From positions 186,001-250,000 of the forward strand of contig JADJKB010000021.1 of assembly GCA_016706225.1 (NCBI GenBank): a stretch of 64,000 nucleotides of DNA, in the 5' to 3' direction. The position numbers and the translations under genes are program-made. Under the pieces are notes generated by a model. It was given only the letters and a program-made list of their open reading frames with translations. It was not told where the DNA came from and ran no database searches. Position 1 is the first letter of the stretch, and every line of letters starts with the position of its first letter. Below are positions 1 to 8,585 of this stretch, in pieces. The DNA comes from Myxococcales bacterium (GTDB lineage Bacteria > Myxococcota_A > Polyangia > Polyangiales > Polyangiaceae).

Positions 1-567
1 CTCTTCACCCGCAGGGACCATGAAGATGGACCCGGGCTGGTTGCCGAAATCGACCGCCTCGATGGACGCAGCCGGGGCTGAATCTTCTTCCACGAGCTCC
101 GGTGCGGGGTCGCCGGCTGGCGTTGCACTCGCGGGCTCCGGAACGGGCAGCGACGGCGGCGTGACGGCGAGCGGTGCCGGCGCGGTCGGTGAGCTCGTCG
201 GAGTGTTCATCCAGATCAACAGAGCAGCGGCCGCAGCGAGTGCTAGACCCCCGACCAACACCCAAGCGCTGGGAGCACGACGTTGACGCTTGCTGCCCGG
301 CTGACTCGCCGCGACTTCGACCCGAGGCAGGGCAACCACGTTCGTACTCGGCGCCGGCTCGGCGTCGACCGCGGCCATCACCGCGTCAGTCAGGCTCTCG
401 AAGTCGTCGGTGCGGGAGGCACTGAGCGCTCGAACCACGTCGCCGAGCTGCTCGATTCCACTCGCGACACGGCGCTCGTCGTCGCTCAGGCTCGCCTCGA
501 GCTCTGCCGCCTCCGCTTCGGACAGCTCTCCGTCGTGGAGCTGCATCAGTTCCATGTGGCGCTTCAT
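1..567 (-). CDS. Anti-sigma factor, membrane-anchored (3' end beyond window)
   Basis: Translating the minus strand from the ATG at 567 gives 189 codons with no stop before the window edge, so the gene is partial. The N-terminal part is acidic and helical and contains LHDGELSEAEA, as in small anti-sigma domains. No HxxxCxxC zinc motif is present. One hydrophobic segment lies at about residues 101-120, preceded by basic KRQRR, and is followed by a Pro/Ala/Ser-rich, presumably periplasmic stretch. The start overlaps the stop of the upstream sigma gene as ATGA, so the two are probably translationally coupled. Likely role: it holds the sigma factor at the membrane. The family call is inferred from context and architecture. 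Confidence 0.75.
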   Translation of the reverse strand, partial: MKRHMELMQLHDGELSEAEAAELEASLSDDERRVASGIEQLGDVVRALSASRTDDFESLTDAVMAAVDAEPAPSTNVVALPRVEVAASQPGSKRQRRAPSAWVLVGGLALAAAAALLIWMNTPTSSPTAPAPLAVTPPSLPVPEPASATPAGDPAPELVEEDSAPAASIEAVDFGNQPGSIFMVPAGEE

Positions 568-1382
568 GCATCCTCCACGACGCGCGGATGCGCGCCGATC
601 TGCTCTTCGTAACAGTCGACGAGCGCCCGCTGGAGCTTCTGCCGCGCGTGAAACAAACGACTCATGATGGTGCCCTTGGACACGCCCATGGCCTGCGCCA
701 TCTCTTCATAGCTCATGCCCTCGACCTCACGCATGACGATGACGCCACGATGGTAGGGAGGGAGTGCGTCGAGCGCGGTCTGGATGCGCGCGCGGATTTC
801 TCCGCGGCGCACGACGTCCGCCGGATCGGCGCCGTCGATGCGCGCGAGCAGCGGGATGTCCAGCTCGTCCTTGATTTCGCGAGTCTCGTCCAGCTCCTGT
901 TCGCGTCGCGAAGGCTTGCGCATGAGGTCGATGGCGAGATTCGTGACGATTCGATAGAGCCAGGTGAAGAAGCTCGACCCACCCTGAAACGAGTCGATTC
1001 CGCGAAAGACCCGCAGGAAGGCCTCCTGGACCACCTCGCGAGCGTCGTTTTCGTCGCGCACCAAGGCGAGGGCGATGGCAAAAGCCCGACGTTGGTGGCG
1101 GTCCACCAGCTTTCGAAAGGCTTGTTTGTCACCCGCTCGGGCGCGCTCGATGAGGGCACGGTCTTCCTCGGCTTCTGCCTGTCTAACCAAACGGTTGGAC
1201 GCCGCGCGCGCAGTGCTATTCACGCCAACCCTGACAGCAGGATCATCCCCCTTGGGGAGCACGCTTGCGGTCGAGCGCTCGGCACCGTTGCCCTTCACCG
1301 TGGCTGAACGCGGCCCCGACGTGGGGCTTACGTCCCGAGTCGGGCCAGCCACGGATTGGGGCCTGGTGCCTTCAGCCATCAC
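564..1382 (-). CDS. RNA polymerase sigma-70 factor, ECF (SigE/RpoE-like)
   Basis: This 272-residue sigma factor has region 2 at about residues 76-150 (motifs ENDAREVVQEAFLRVFRG and FFTWLYRIVTNLAIDLMRK). Region 4 lies at about 200-255 (LPPYHRGVIVMREVEGMSYEEMAQAMGVS is the helix-turn-helix core, given here only as landmarks). An extra 75-residue charged N-terminal extension precedes region 2, so a later start is possible. Typical ECF factors are about 190 residues. It directs RNA polymerase to a small regulon, probably envelope stress, because an anti-sigma factor follows with a 4-bp overlap and an HtrA protease gene lies 51 bp upstream. Confidence 0.9.
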   Translation of the reverse strand: MMAEGTRPQSVAGPTRDVSPTSGPRSATVKGNGAERSTASVLPKGDDPAVRVGVNSTARAASNRLVRQAEAEEDRALIERARAGDKQAFRKLVDRHQRRAFAIALALVRDENDAREVVQEAFLRVFRGIDSFQGGSSFFTWLYRIVTNLAIDLMRKPSRREQELDETREIKDELDIPLLARIDGADPADVVRRGEIRARIQTALDALPPYHRGVIVMREVEGMSYEEMAQAMGVSKGTIMSRLFHARQKLQRALVDCYEEQIGAHPRVVEDA

Positions 1383-1433
1383 GGTTCACTCTACGCCCCC
1401 TGCAAGTCGGGTGCCCCCGGCCGAGGAGCCGAC

Positions 1434-2603
1434 TCACGGGTGACCAGGGGGTAATCCGAAGGGGGGGTCCTCCGGAGGCTCCTCTCGCGAATCATCCTGA
1501 TCCGGCAGCTCACCCAGGCTCATCTTGAGGTCGAAGGTGCGCTTTCCTCGGGTCACGCGCAGGGTGACGGTCTTTCCAACCCCAGCCAGGCTCGCGGCCC
1601 AGCGCAGCTTCTCCGGACTGGGCACGGCGTCCCCTTCGAAGGCGGTGATGACGTCGTCGGCCTGCACCCCGGCCTTGTCGGCGGGGCCACCCGGTAGAAC
1701 GGAGCGAACCAGCGCACCGGAGGCGTCCGGCAACCCGAGACGGGTGGCATCCTCGTCGATCAGCGAAGACACGACGATGCCGATGGCGCTGCGGGTGATC
1801 TTGCCGTCCTTGATCAGGCGCGGCAAGAGCTCCTTGACCATGTTGATCGGAATCGCGAAGCCGATGCTGTTGGCGTTGGCGCGAATCGCGGTGTTGATTC
1901 CGACCACGCGCCCCGCCATATCGAGCAACGGTCCGCCGCTGTTGCCTGGGTTGATGCTGGCGTCGGTCTGGATGAAGTTGTAATAACCGCTGCCGTCGCC
2001 CAGCCCCTTTACGTCGTTCCCCGTACGACCCTTGGCGGAGACGATGCCGGCCGAGACCGTGTGGGACAACCCGAACGGGTTGCCAATCGCGACGACCCAG
2101 TCTCCCACCCGCGCCGCGTCCGAATCCCCGAGCGGCAAGTGCGACAGCTCCTTGGCCTCGACCCGGAGGACGGCGATGTCGGTCGGGCCATCGCGACCGA
2201 CCACGGTAGCCTTCAGCTCTTTTTTCTGGATGATGACCCGGATGTCGGTCGCATCCTTGATCACGTGGTTGTTGGTCAGCACCAAGCCCGACGCGTCATA
2301 AACGAAGCCCGTGCCCAAACCCTCGCCGACTACCCTGCGACGACCGGTGCGTCCGCGTTGCTCCTGCAACGTCTTGACGAAACCGACGGCTGGGTCGGCC
2401 TTTGCAGCAAGATCCGCGAAGCTGCGGGGTGTGTCCGCCGGCGGCGCGGCGGGACCGACCGGTGTCGGGACCGGAGCGACGCTCGGTAGGGTGCTCGGTG
2501 CTGTGGTCGCCGTCGGGCTCGGAGAGGCGCCACGCCGGCAACCCAGCACTGCGAGCCCCACGAGCCCAGAGAGCGCGATGGGAAAAGCTTGAGAGCGGCT
2601 CAC
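1434..2603 (-). CDS. HtrA/DegP-type trypsin-like serine protease with PDZ domain, lipoprotein
   Basis: This 389-residue envelope protease has a signal peptide ending in the lipobox AVLGC (Cys22), so it is probably membrane-anchored by lipid. The catalytic triad is visible: His113 in TNNHVIKD, Asp142 in TDIAVLRV and Ser222 in GNSGGPL. One PDZ domain follows at about residues 270-355, and the C-terminus is acidic and proline-rich. It degrades or refolds misfolded envelope proteins. The start codon is GTG and overlaps the stop of the upstream DUF1844 gene as GTGA. Its position before a sigma/anti-sigma pair suggests an envelope-stress module. Confidence 0.93.
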   Translation of the reverse strand: MSRSQAFPIALSGLVGLAVLGCRRGASPSPTATTAPSTLPSVAPVPTPVGPAAPPADTPRSFADLAAKADPAVGFVKTLQEQRGRTGRRRVVGEGLGTGFVYDASGLVLTNNHVIKDATDIRVIIQKKELKATVVGRDGPTDIAVLRVEAKELSHLPLGDSDAARVGDWVVAIGNPFGLSHTVSAGIVSAKGRTGNDVKGLGDGSGYYNFIQTDASINPGNSGGPLLDMAGRVVGINTAIRANANSIGFAIPINMVKELLPRLIKDGKITRSAIGIVVSSLIDEDATRLGLPDASGALVRSVLPGGPADKAGVQADDVITAFEGDAVPSPEKLRWAASLAGVGKTVTLRVTRGKRTFDLKMSLGELPDQDDSREEPPEDPPFGLPPGHP

Positions 2604-2953
2604 GTCGCCTTCGCAACCTCCACGTAGCGCATACGCAGATCAAAGAGCGTCTGCTCCACGATGCGTTCCTCCTCGCCGGTCAGGTTACCGTGGGTCTTTT
2701 CTTGGAGCATTGCCATGAGGTCGATGGTCTGCCGGGCCAGCGGAAGCTCGACCATCGGCGCAGTCCCTTCGGGCCCGGGGGCGTCGCCCAGGTGCATGCG
2801 CGCGGAGTGGTACAGGGACAAGACGAAGGTCACGAAGTCGACGGGCGGAAGGCGCTCGCTCGACTGCGAACCTTCCTGATTGGCAGCATCGAAGGCTTCC
2901 TGCGCGTCGCGCAGTTGACCGCTGCTCGGCCCATCCACTTCGTCCGCGCTCAC
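2600..2953 (-). CDS. DUF1844-family small protein
   Basis: This 117-residue acidic cytosolic protein has the PPVDFVTFVLSLYHSA segment and a later GLPLARQTIDLMAML-like helix characteristic of DUF1844 (here ELPLARQTIDLMAMLQEKT). The C-terminal half is predicted helical, ending VEQTLFDLRMRYVEV. Its function is unknown. The GTG start overlaps the preceding stop and its own stop overlaps the GTG of the protease gene, both as GTGA, so three genes are likely translated in series. Confidence 0.82.
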   Translation of the reverse strand: MSADEVDGPSSGQLRDAQEAFDAANQEGSQSSERLPPVDFVTFVLSLYHSARMHLGDAPGPEGTAPMVELPLARQTIDLMAMLQEKTHGNLTGEEERIVEQTLFDLRMRYVEVAKAT

Positions 2954-3210
2954 GAAGCCCCCTCGTCGTCGTCGCCCTCGTCTTCCTCTTCGTCAACGGA
3001 GTCAACGGAGTCAACGGAGCCGACGGGCGACGCGCGATGCGGGTCGTTCTGTCCGAGCGCCGGCTGCGCCTGAGGGAGCGTCTCGCTCTTGGCCTCACTG
3101 TCGACCAGGCCCTCGAGGTGGCGAGTGACATCCGCGTCGTTGACGAGGCCGCGACGCATCAGGCGCTCGCGAATGCGAACGTCGTACTTGAAGAGCTCCG
3201 GGTCGGTCAT
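2950..3210 (-). CDS. Small acidic protein of unknown function
   Basis: This protein has 86 residues from the ATG at 3210, chosen because a GGAG ribosome-binding site lies about 8 nt upstream; an in-frame ATG at 3231 would add seven residues. The N-terminal half is charged and helical (LFKYDVRIRERLMRRG). The C-terminus is low complexity: a SVD triplet repeated three times (encoded by a 9-bp tandem repeat near 2995-3020), then runs of Glu and Asp. I do not recognise the family. It sits between an FKBP isomerase and a DUF1844 gene and overlaps the latter by 4 bp. Confidence 0.68.
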   Translation of the reverse strand: MTDPELFKYDVRIRERLMRRGLVNDADVTRHLEGLVDSEAKSETLPQAQPALGQNDPHRASPVGSVDSVDSVDEEEDEGDDDEGAS

Positions 3211-3272
3211 GATTTTCTCCGTCCCCCGCATCGGGACAAGCCCGGCGAAAATGCCGGACGGCGATGGGGTTC

Positions 3273-3812
3273 CTAGCGCCTGGAGGGCCCGCGAAGCAAG
3301 CGCTCGGCCACAATCAGCTGGGAGTCTGCAGTCTGAGCTGACCCCTGGAGCGCCTCCGCCGCGGCTTCCAGCTCGCCCACCGTCGCGGGTCGCGTCGCCA
3401 GGACTCGGACCTCGACCCGGAGCGCTTGGCCCGCAAGCGGATGATTTTGGTCGATCACCACGGCGTCGGGGGTGACCTCGAGCACCCGCAAGATCACCGT
3501 CTCGCCCTCGGGTCCGTCGGCCTCGAAGCTGTCTCCTGCGGCGACCTCCGCCGGGAATTCCTCGCGATCGACCTCCAGCACGGCTCTCGGGTCCCGCTCC
3601 CCGAAGGCGTCCTTGGCCTTGATGCGCAGGGTGCGGCTCTGGCCCGGCACCGCACCCTCCAAGCCCCGCTCGACCGGCGGCAAGAGCCCACCGAAACCGA
3701 ACAGCGTCTCGAGGGGCCCTTCGCTGCCACCGATCAACTCCCCGTCTGCGTCGAAGACCTCGTACGTGAGCGTGACGACGACTTCAGGTCCGGCCTGGTA
3801 GGCCCGCTCCAC
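3273..3812 (-). CDS. FKBP-type peptidyl-prolyl cis-trans isomerase, SlyD-like
   Basis: This 179-residue protein has the SlyD layout: an FKBP half at the N-terminus (VTLTYEVFDADGELI, FGFGGLLPPVERGLEG), an inserted IF-type flap (about 70-125) and a return to the FKBP strand at DQNHPLAGQALRVEV. It lacks the His-rich tail of E. coli SlyD. It should catalyse proline isomerisation and act as a folding helper in the cytosol, since no signal peptide is visible. The GTG start follows directly on the TGA of the aconitase-like gene, with no gap, which suggests coupled translation. Confidence 0.88.
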   Translation of the reverse strand: MERAYQAGPEVVVTLTYEVFDADGELIGGSEGPLETLFGFGGLLPPVERGLEGAVPGQSRTLRIKAKDAFGERDPRAVLEVDREEFPAEVAAGDSFEADGPEGETVILRVLEVTPDAVVIDQNHPLAGQALRVEVRVLATRPATVGELEAAAEALQGSAQTADSQLIVAERLLRGPSRR

Positions 3813-5780
3813 TCAGAGGCTCTCCGGCGCCACGATCTTGCCCGCAATGGCGCTGGCGGCGACAACCAATGGACTCGCCAGGTACACTTTTCCAGGACCA
3901 CTGCGTCCGGGAAAATTTCGATTGATGGCGCTGACCGTGACCTCGTCGGGGCCCATCGAGACGCCCGGGCCGGCGCGAATGCACGCACCACAGGACGGGT
4001 CGACCAGATTGGCTCCGACCCGCTGGAAGATCTGGATGTACCCCATCTTCTCGGCGTAGTCCCGGATGTGCTGCGAGCCGAACTGAATGTAGAGCTGCAC
4101 GCCTTCGGCGACCTTCTGGTTCTGTTCGAGCGCCCGGGAAAGCACGGCCGCGTACATGTCCATGTCGGCCTTCTTGCCGCCGGTGCACGAGCCGCCGTAC
4201 GCGATGTTGATCTTCACGTCGCCGCCCGCCGCCAGCTCGGTCAACGGCACACCGTTTCTCGGATCACCTGGGGTCGCGACCATCGAGACGATGGCGCTCA
4301 GATCGATGCTGAAGGTGGCGGCGTACTCGGCGCCGGCGTCCGCGCGCACGATCAAGGCGCGCATTTTGGCCGGATCCTGGCCGCGCATCTCGGCTAGGTA
4401 GCTGACCACCACCTCGTCCGCCTCGATGATCCCGGTGAAGCTGCCTGCCTCCACCGCCATGTTCGTGAGGGTGGCGCGCTCGTCCAGCGAGAGCTTCTTC
4501 ACGCCGTCACCGGAGAACTCGAGGACCTGCCCGATGCCCTTGCCGCTCTTGAAATGCTCGAGGGCCAGGATGTGGAGCATCACGTCCTTGGCACAGACGC
4601 CCGGTCGAAGCTCACCGGTCAGCACGAACTGCACTGTCTCGGGCACCTTCACCCGCACGTCCCGCGTGAACCACGCGTTCGCCATGTCGGTGCTGCCGAC
4701 GCCGAAGGCAAAACAACCGAGCGCGCCCGCCATACAGGTGTGGGAGTCGGTGCCCGCCACGATCTGGCCGGGGAGCGCCAGCTCTTCGATCACCTTGTTG
4801 TGGCAAATCGCTTCGCTGCCGACGGTCTTGCCGTTTCGGGTCACCTCACCGTAGAGCCGGATCCCGTGGCGCTTGCTGAAACTCTCCTGCACAGTGGCCA
4901 GGGACGCGGCTTGGGCGTCGAGTCCCATCTTCTTGTGCTGCTCGGGCATCACCAGCTCGAGGAAGGTCAGGTGATCCCGGAACGCAAACACACTCTCCGG
5001 CTCACTCAGCTTCGCACCCTCGCCAAAACCCGCGCGAAATAGCGAGTCGGCCATGGGTGTCACGTATTCGTGGCTGAAGCGCACGTCGGTTCGCACGAAC
5101 AGCGCGTCCCCGGGCTTCACCGCCGGAGTGCCGAGCACGCCGGTGCGGGCGTCGGCAACGGCGTGGGCCGCGATGATTTTCTCGCACAGATTCAGCGGAC
5201 GCCGAGCCGTGTCGACCGGGGGCGGCGCGATCTCACCCGCCATGCGTTTGCGGTTGTAGGCAAAGAGCCCCCCGCATTCGACGATTTGCGCGCTGATTGG
5301 ATCGAGGCCCCGGGTGAACTCACTGACAGGGATGGCCTCACCCCGCTCGATGCGTTCCAGCAGCGAGAAATCGGTCGAGGTCAGCAGCCCGATGTTCTGG
5401 GCGTTCTGCCGATAGATCTTCTCGATGTTCTCGGCGATGACCAGCTGAACTCCGGCTTTGAGCTCGGAGTAGGGCGCAGTCTCTCGGGACGATCCACAAC
5501 CCTTGCTGCGCCCGCTGACGATCACGCCAAAGCCACCCTCTTTGATCGCGTCCTTCTGGATTGCCCCGCCCCTCAGCCCAACCAGGCTGAAGCGCGCCAG
5601 CGTCTCGTCGAAGTAATAACAAACCCAACCGGGCGTGATCTCGTCCGTGGAGATGTTGTCGATCAGCTTGCGGCTCGGATCGTGGGCGAGCTGTTCACCA
5701 GCGAGCTGCCGGTCGAGCAGCTCCGCATCCTCGGTCAGGTACAGGACTCGTCCGGTGATCCGGACGCTTTGTTCACTCAT
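3813..5780 (-). CDS. Aconitase/isopropylmalate-isomerase superfamily hydro-lyase, swivel domain first
   Basis: This 655-residue protein has an unusual domain order. The swivel domain comes first (motifs DNISTDEITPGW and GRSKGCGSSRETAP, residues about 35-105). The catalytic [4Fe-4S] half follows from about residue 195 (ICHNKVIEELALPG, GTDSHTCMAGALG). The three expected cluster ligands are present: Cys532 in GGSCTGGK, and Cys597 and Cys600 in DPSCGAC. It should carry out a hydratase/isomerase reaction on a citrate- or isopropylmalate-like acid, but the substrate cannot be read from sequence. A classical aconitase A is encoded separately at 51518-54232. It heads the packed minus-strand series running down to the sigma factor. 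Confidence 0.88.
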   Translation of the reverse strand: MSEQSVRITGRVLYLTEDAELLDRQLAGEQLAHDPSRKLIDNISTDEITPGWVCYYFDETLARFSLVGLRGGAIQKDAIKEGGFGVIVSGRSKGCGSSRETAPYSELKAGVQLVIAENIEKIYRQNAQNIGLLTSTDFSLLERIERGEAIPVSEFTRGLDPISAQIVECGGLFAYNRKRMAGEIAPPPVDTARRPLNLCEKIIAAHAVADARTGVLGTPAVKPGDALFVRTDVRFSHEYVTPMADSLFRAGFGEGAKLSEPESVFAFRDHLTFLELVMPEQHKKMGLDAQAASLATVQESFSKRHGIRLYGEVTRNGKTVGSEAICHNKVIEELALPGQIVAGTDSHTCMAGALGCFAFGVGSTDMANAWFTRDVRVKVPETVQFVLTGELRPGVCAKDVMLHILALEHFKSGKGIGQVLEFSGDGVKKLSLDERATLTNMAVEAGSFTGIIEADEVVVSYLAEMRGQDPAKMRALIVRADAGAEYAATFSIDLSAIVSMVATPGDPRNGVPLTELAAGGDVKINIAYGGSCTGGKKADMDMYAAVLSRALEQNQKVAEGVQLYIQFGSQHIRDYAEKMGYIQIFQRVGANLVDPSCGACIRAGPGVSMGPDEVTVSAINRNFPGRSGPGKVYLASPLVVAASAIAGKIVAPESL

Positions 5781-5894
5781 CGACGCGGCCTCCCGGGGCG
5801 GGGACGAGGAACCTAGCCCGGATGTCGCGCTCCGTCATGACGGAACCGCCCCGCCGACCGCGGATCGCCGTCGGCCGGGGCTTCCTGCGGCGCG

Positions 5895-7031
5895 TCATTC
5901 TGCTTCGGCGACCAGCTCGCCCGCCCGCCAGAGCGCCACGGCACACCTGGCACCCGTCACGGACAGCGCATCTCGGAGGGCGCCCTCCAGGCTGTCGCGG
6001 GGCTCGGCATAGGTCGTCTCCGTCACCGACCGCGGGAGCTCGCTCACCAGATACACTCGATGACCCGCCGGGAGCTGCGGACGCACTCCGAGCTCGTAGA
6101 TCCCGCGCATGACCCGCTCGTGGGGGCCGACACCATCCGACAGATCGGCCACCAGGATGACGACTCCGCCTGCTTCGAGCAAGGCGCCCGCGGGCGGCAA
6201 GAGCTTCGATGCTTGGTACAGGCTCCGGGAGACCGGCGGGCGGTCCGCCACGATGACCACGCGGCTCTTCGGGGCCCGTACCGTGAACAGCTCACGGGCG
6301 CGCGGGATGAGTGAGCGATGCGCCGCGAGCAGATCGCCGGCGGCGGCTGCCACCGGGTTGCCGTCCACGTCACACAAAACGTTGAGCAGGAACGTTCGCC
6401 CCGGCAGCGCGCCCGCCGCTTCCTCCATGTCGAGCCGGCACACGTTGTCGTCGACCTGACCCAAGCGCGCGCTCGGGTGGGCTTTCAGCCGGTGGTTCGC
6501 GAGCACGTCTTCGGCCAGCGCGCAGCCGGGGAACACACTCTTTGCGCCGCCAGAGAAGCCCGCAAAGTAATGAGGCCTCAGGCGGCCTGTGCTCACCACG
6601 AGATCGGCGCGCGCTACCTCGACCAGGATGCGAATCCGCGTGCCCCGCGACGTGCGCCCCAGGTCTTCGCACTCGGCGCCCTCGCCGAACACCACAACCG
6701 GGCGATCGCGATGGAGCTCTGGGATCACGTCACTGTTCGCGGCATGCGTGCCGGAGGCGACGACCAGCGTCACCCGCTCCCAGGGCAGGACTTCGCGCAA
6801 GGCGCCGAGCAGCTCGGGTCGGGGCTCGTCCCGCGACCCGTCACTGACGAGCACGGCGATGCGCCGAGCGTCCCGCGCGAGCTCGGCGAGCGGAGCAGCC
6901 CCGATCGGGCTCGCGAGGGCCGCACGGCAGAGCTCGAGCACGGACGTTCCGGCAGCGGCGGGCCGAGGTGTGTGCACGGAGACCAGCCCGCCCGGCAGCT
7001 CGGCGAGGGCGCGCTCCGCGAACGAGCTCAC
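5895..7031 (-). CDS. LarA-like (lactate racemase family, DUF2088) protein
   Basis: This 378-residue protein is of the nickel-pincer racemase family. Residues expected to bind the pincer cofactor are present with LarA-like spacing: His96 in SGTH, His154 in RPHYFAGFSGG, Lys164 in GGAKSVFPG and His180. LarA itself is somewhat longer (about 420 residues). The substrate could be lactate or another 2-hydroxy acid. No larB, larC or larE cofactor-synthesis genes lie nearby. The GTG start overlaps the stop of the upstream small gene as GTGA, so the pair is coupled. Confidence 0.85.
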   Translation of the reverse strand: MSSFAERALAELPGGLVSVHTPRPAAAGTSVLELCRAALASPIGAAPLAELARDARRIAVLVSDGSRDEPRPELLGALREVLPWERVTLVVASGTHAANSDVIPELHRDRPVVVFGEGAECEDLGRTSRGTRIRILVEVARADLVVSTGRLRPHYFAGFSGGAKSVFPGCALAEDVLANHRLKAHPSARLGQVDDNVCRLDMEEAAGALPGRTFLLNVLCDVDGNPVAAAAGDLLAAHRSLIPRARELFTVRAPKSRVVIVADRPPVSRSLYQASKLLPPAGALLEAGGVVILVADLSDGVGPHERVMRGIYELGVRPQLPAGHRVYLVSELPRSVTETTYAEPRDSLEGALRDALSVTGARCAVALWRAGELVAEAE

Positions 7032-7285
7032 GCACGGCCCCGGACACGGCGTCCGGACAAGGCCAAGACCGCGGTCAGCGCGATCTCGATTTCTTCGTGG
7101 GTCGGCGGCGAAGGTCGCGCCGAGATGCGCCGCTGCACCGCGCTCAGCTCCGAGCCGAACACCCGGTAGCGGGCCCGCTCGTGCTCGTCACTCTCGTCGA
7201 GCACCCATTCGGCAACGATGCAGTGCAACTCGACGAGCTCGTGGTTCATCAATGGTGCCAAGCGACTGGCTAACGGGTGCGTCAT
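7028..7285 (-). CDS. Small protein of unknown function coupled to LarA-like gene
   Basis: This protein has 85 residues from the ATG at 7285; a start at 7321 would add 12 residues but has a poorer upstream sequence. It is charged, mostly helical, with no signal peptide or membrane segment. I do not recognise the family. It overlaps the LarA-like gene by 4 bp and could be an accessory to it. It is divergent from the SUMF1-like lipoprotein gene, with about 65 bp between the starts. Confidence 0.65.
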   Translation of the reverse strand: MTHPLASRLAPLMNHELVELHCIVAEWVLDESDEHERARYRVFGSELSAVQRRISARPSPPTHEEIEIALTAVLALSGRRVRGRA

Positions 7286-7349
7286 GGGTTCCCCGAGCAA
7301 AGGGGTTGCAGATGAGGGCATCCTTCGTCAAGGTCGCCGGCATCTGGTC

Positions 7350-8552
7350 ATGCCGAATTGTAGTCGAGCCGTGTACGCCGCGCTGCCGCTGTTCATCGCT
7401 TTTGCGACAACCGCGGGCTGCAACAAGGGCGCACCCGCGCCCGCCGGCGGTTCGGCGCCGAGCGCCAGCCCATCGGTTGCGCCGCCCGTGGGGTCGGTGC
7501 GTCCCCCGAAAGACCAGGCCAAGGCCGACACAAAGGTGAGCATTCCGGGAGGCGCATTTCGTGCCGGCAGTCGGCCGGGAGATCCCGGGCGCCGCCCGGA
7601 TGTGGAGCCGGTGGAGGCGAGCGTGGAGCTCGGGCCGTTCGAGATCGATAGCCTGCCGTTCCCCAACGACCCGGCCAAGCCGCCGCTCACGGGCGTCAGT
7701 CGCGACGACGCCAAGCGCCGCTGCGCAGAGCGAGGCGCGCGTTTGTGTACCGAGCTCGAGTGGGAACGAGCCTGCAAGGGCCCCGCGAGTGAGACCTTTC
7801 CGACCGGGGCTGCCTGGGATCCCCGCTGCGCCGAAGAGCCGCGTAGCTGTGCCTCCGGTTTCGAGGCACTGGGCATGGGCGCTGCGCTCCGCGAGTGGAC
7901 GGCCAGCGACGTGATCCCCACCGACAAGGACGCCAGCCGGCGCGCAGCGCTCCGGGGTGCGGGCCCGAAAGCGCCCGCCTACGAGCACCGTTGTGCAGCT
8001 CGCACCGGCATTGGTTCGGGCACCGAGAGCGAAGACTTGGGGTTCCGCTGCTGCCACGGTGCCCCCAACGCGGCACTGATCAAGGAACCCACGCTGGGGC
8101 AGACCTTCGAGCGCGCGAAGGTGAACGCCGAGGAGCTAGCGATGATCTTGGCGGCGGATCCGCGCACGGCAGAGCTGGGCAAGGACGTGAAATACTTCCG
8201 CGAGCCCGACGCCGCCAACACCGTCGTCGAGCGTGGACCTGGCGACAAGAAGGGCTTCCTGTTCACTGTGGCTCCGTTGATCTGGAATCCGGTGGCGGGC
8301 TCCGAGTACCTCGTGGTGGCAGCACGCTCCGGCGAGAACACCTCGTTCGTCGTGGCGTTCCACGTGCTCGGCGGCGGTGAGTATCGCCTCGCTTCGAGCT
8401 TCATCATGAAGAACGAACCGGGGCCCGTGGCGCTCGCCTACAGCGGTTACATCCGCCCTCGCTTGCACTTCAGCAGCTGCTGGGGATGCCCCGGCGAAAC
8501 TGGCAAGATCTTGCACCGAGATCCGGACGCCGTGGTGATCGTACAGCCGTGA
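7350..8552 (+). CDS. SUMF1/formylglycine-generating-enzyme-like lipoprotein
   Basis: Starting at the ATG at 7350 gives 400 residues with a clear lipoprotein signal: hydrophobic core ALPLFIAFATTAGC with Cys24. An upstream in-frame start at 7218 would add 44 residues with no signal character. The central part (about 65-235) has the SUMF1/FGE fold signature: SIPGGAFRAGS, DDAKRRCAERGARLCTELEWE and SEDLGFRCC. The C-terminal 160 residues are not recognised. Many such proteins are structural rather than enzymatic, and formylglycine activity should not be assumed. It is likely anchored to a membrane facing the periplasm. Confidence 0.8.
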   Translation: MPNCSRAVYAALPLFIAFATTAGCNKGAPAPAGGSAPSASPSVAPPVGSVRPPKDQAKADTKVSIPGGAFRAGSRPGDPGRRPDVEPVEASVELGPFEIDSLPFPNDPAKPPLTGVSRDDAKRRCAERGARLCTELEWERACKGPASETFPTGAAWDPRCAEEPRSCASGFEALGMGAALREWTASDVIPTDKDASRRAALRGAGPKAPAYEHRCAARTGIGSGTESEDLGFRCCHGAPNAALIKEPTLGQTFERAKVNAEELAMILAADPRTAELGKDVKYFREPDAANTVVERGPGDKKGFLFTVAPLIWNPVAGSEYLVVAARSGENTSFVVAFHVLGGGEYRLASSFIMKNEPGPVALAYSGYIRPRLHFSSCWGCPGETGKILHRDPDAVVIVQP

Positions 8553-8585
8553 TCGGCGAGAGAACGCGCTCGTTTGCGGTGGCCG

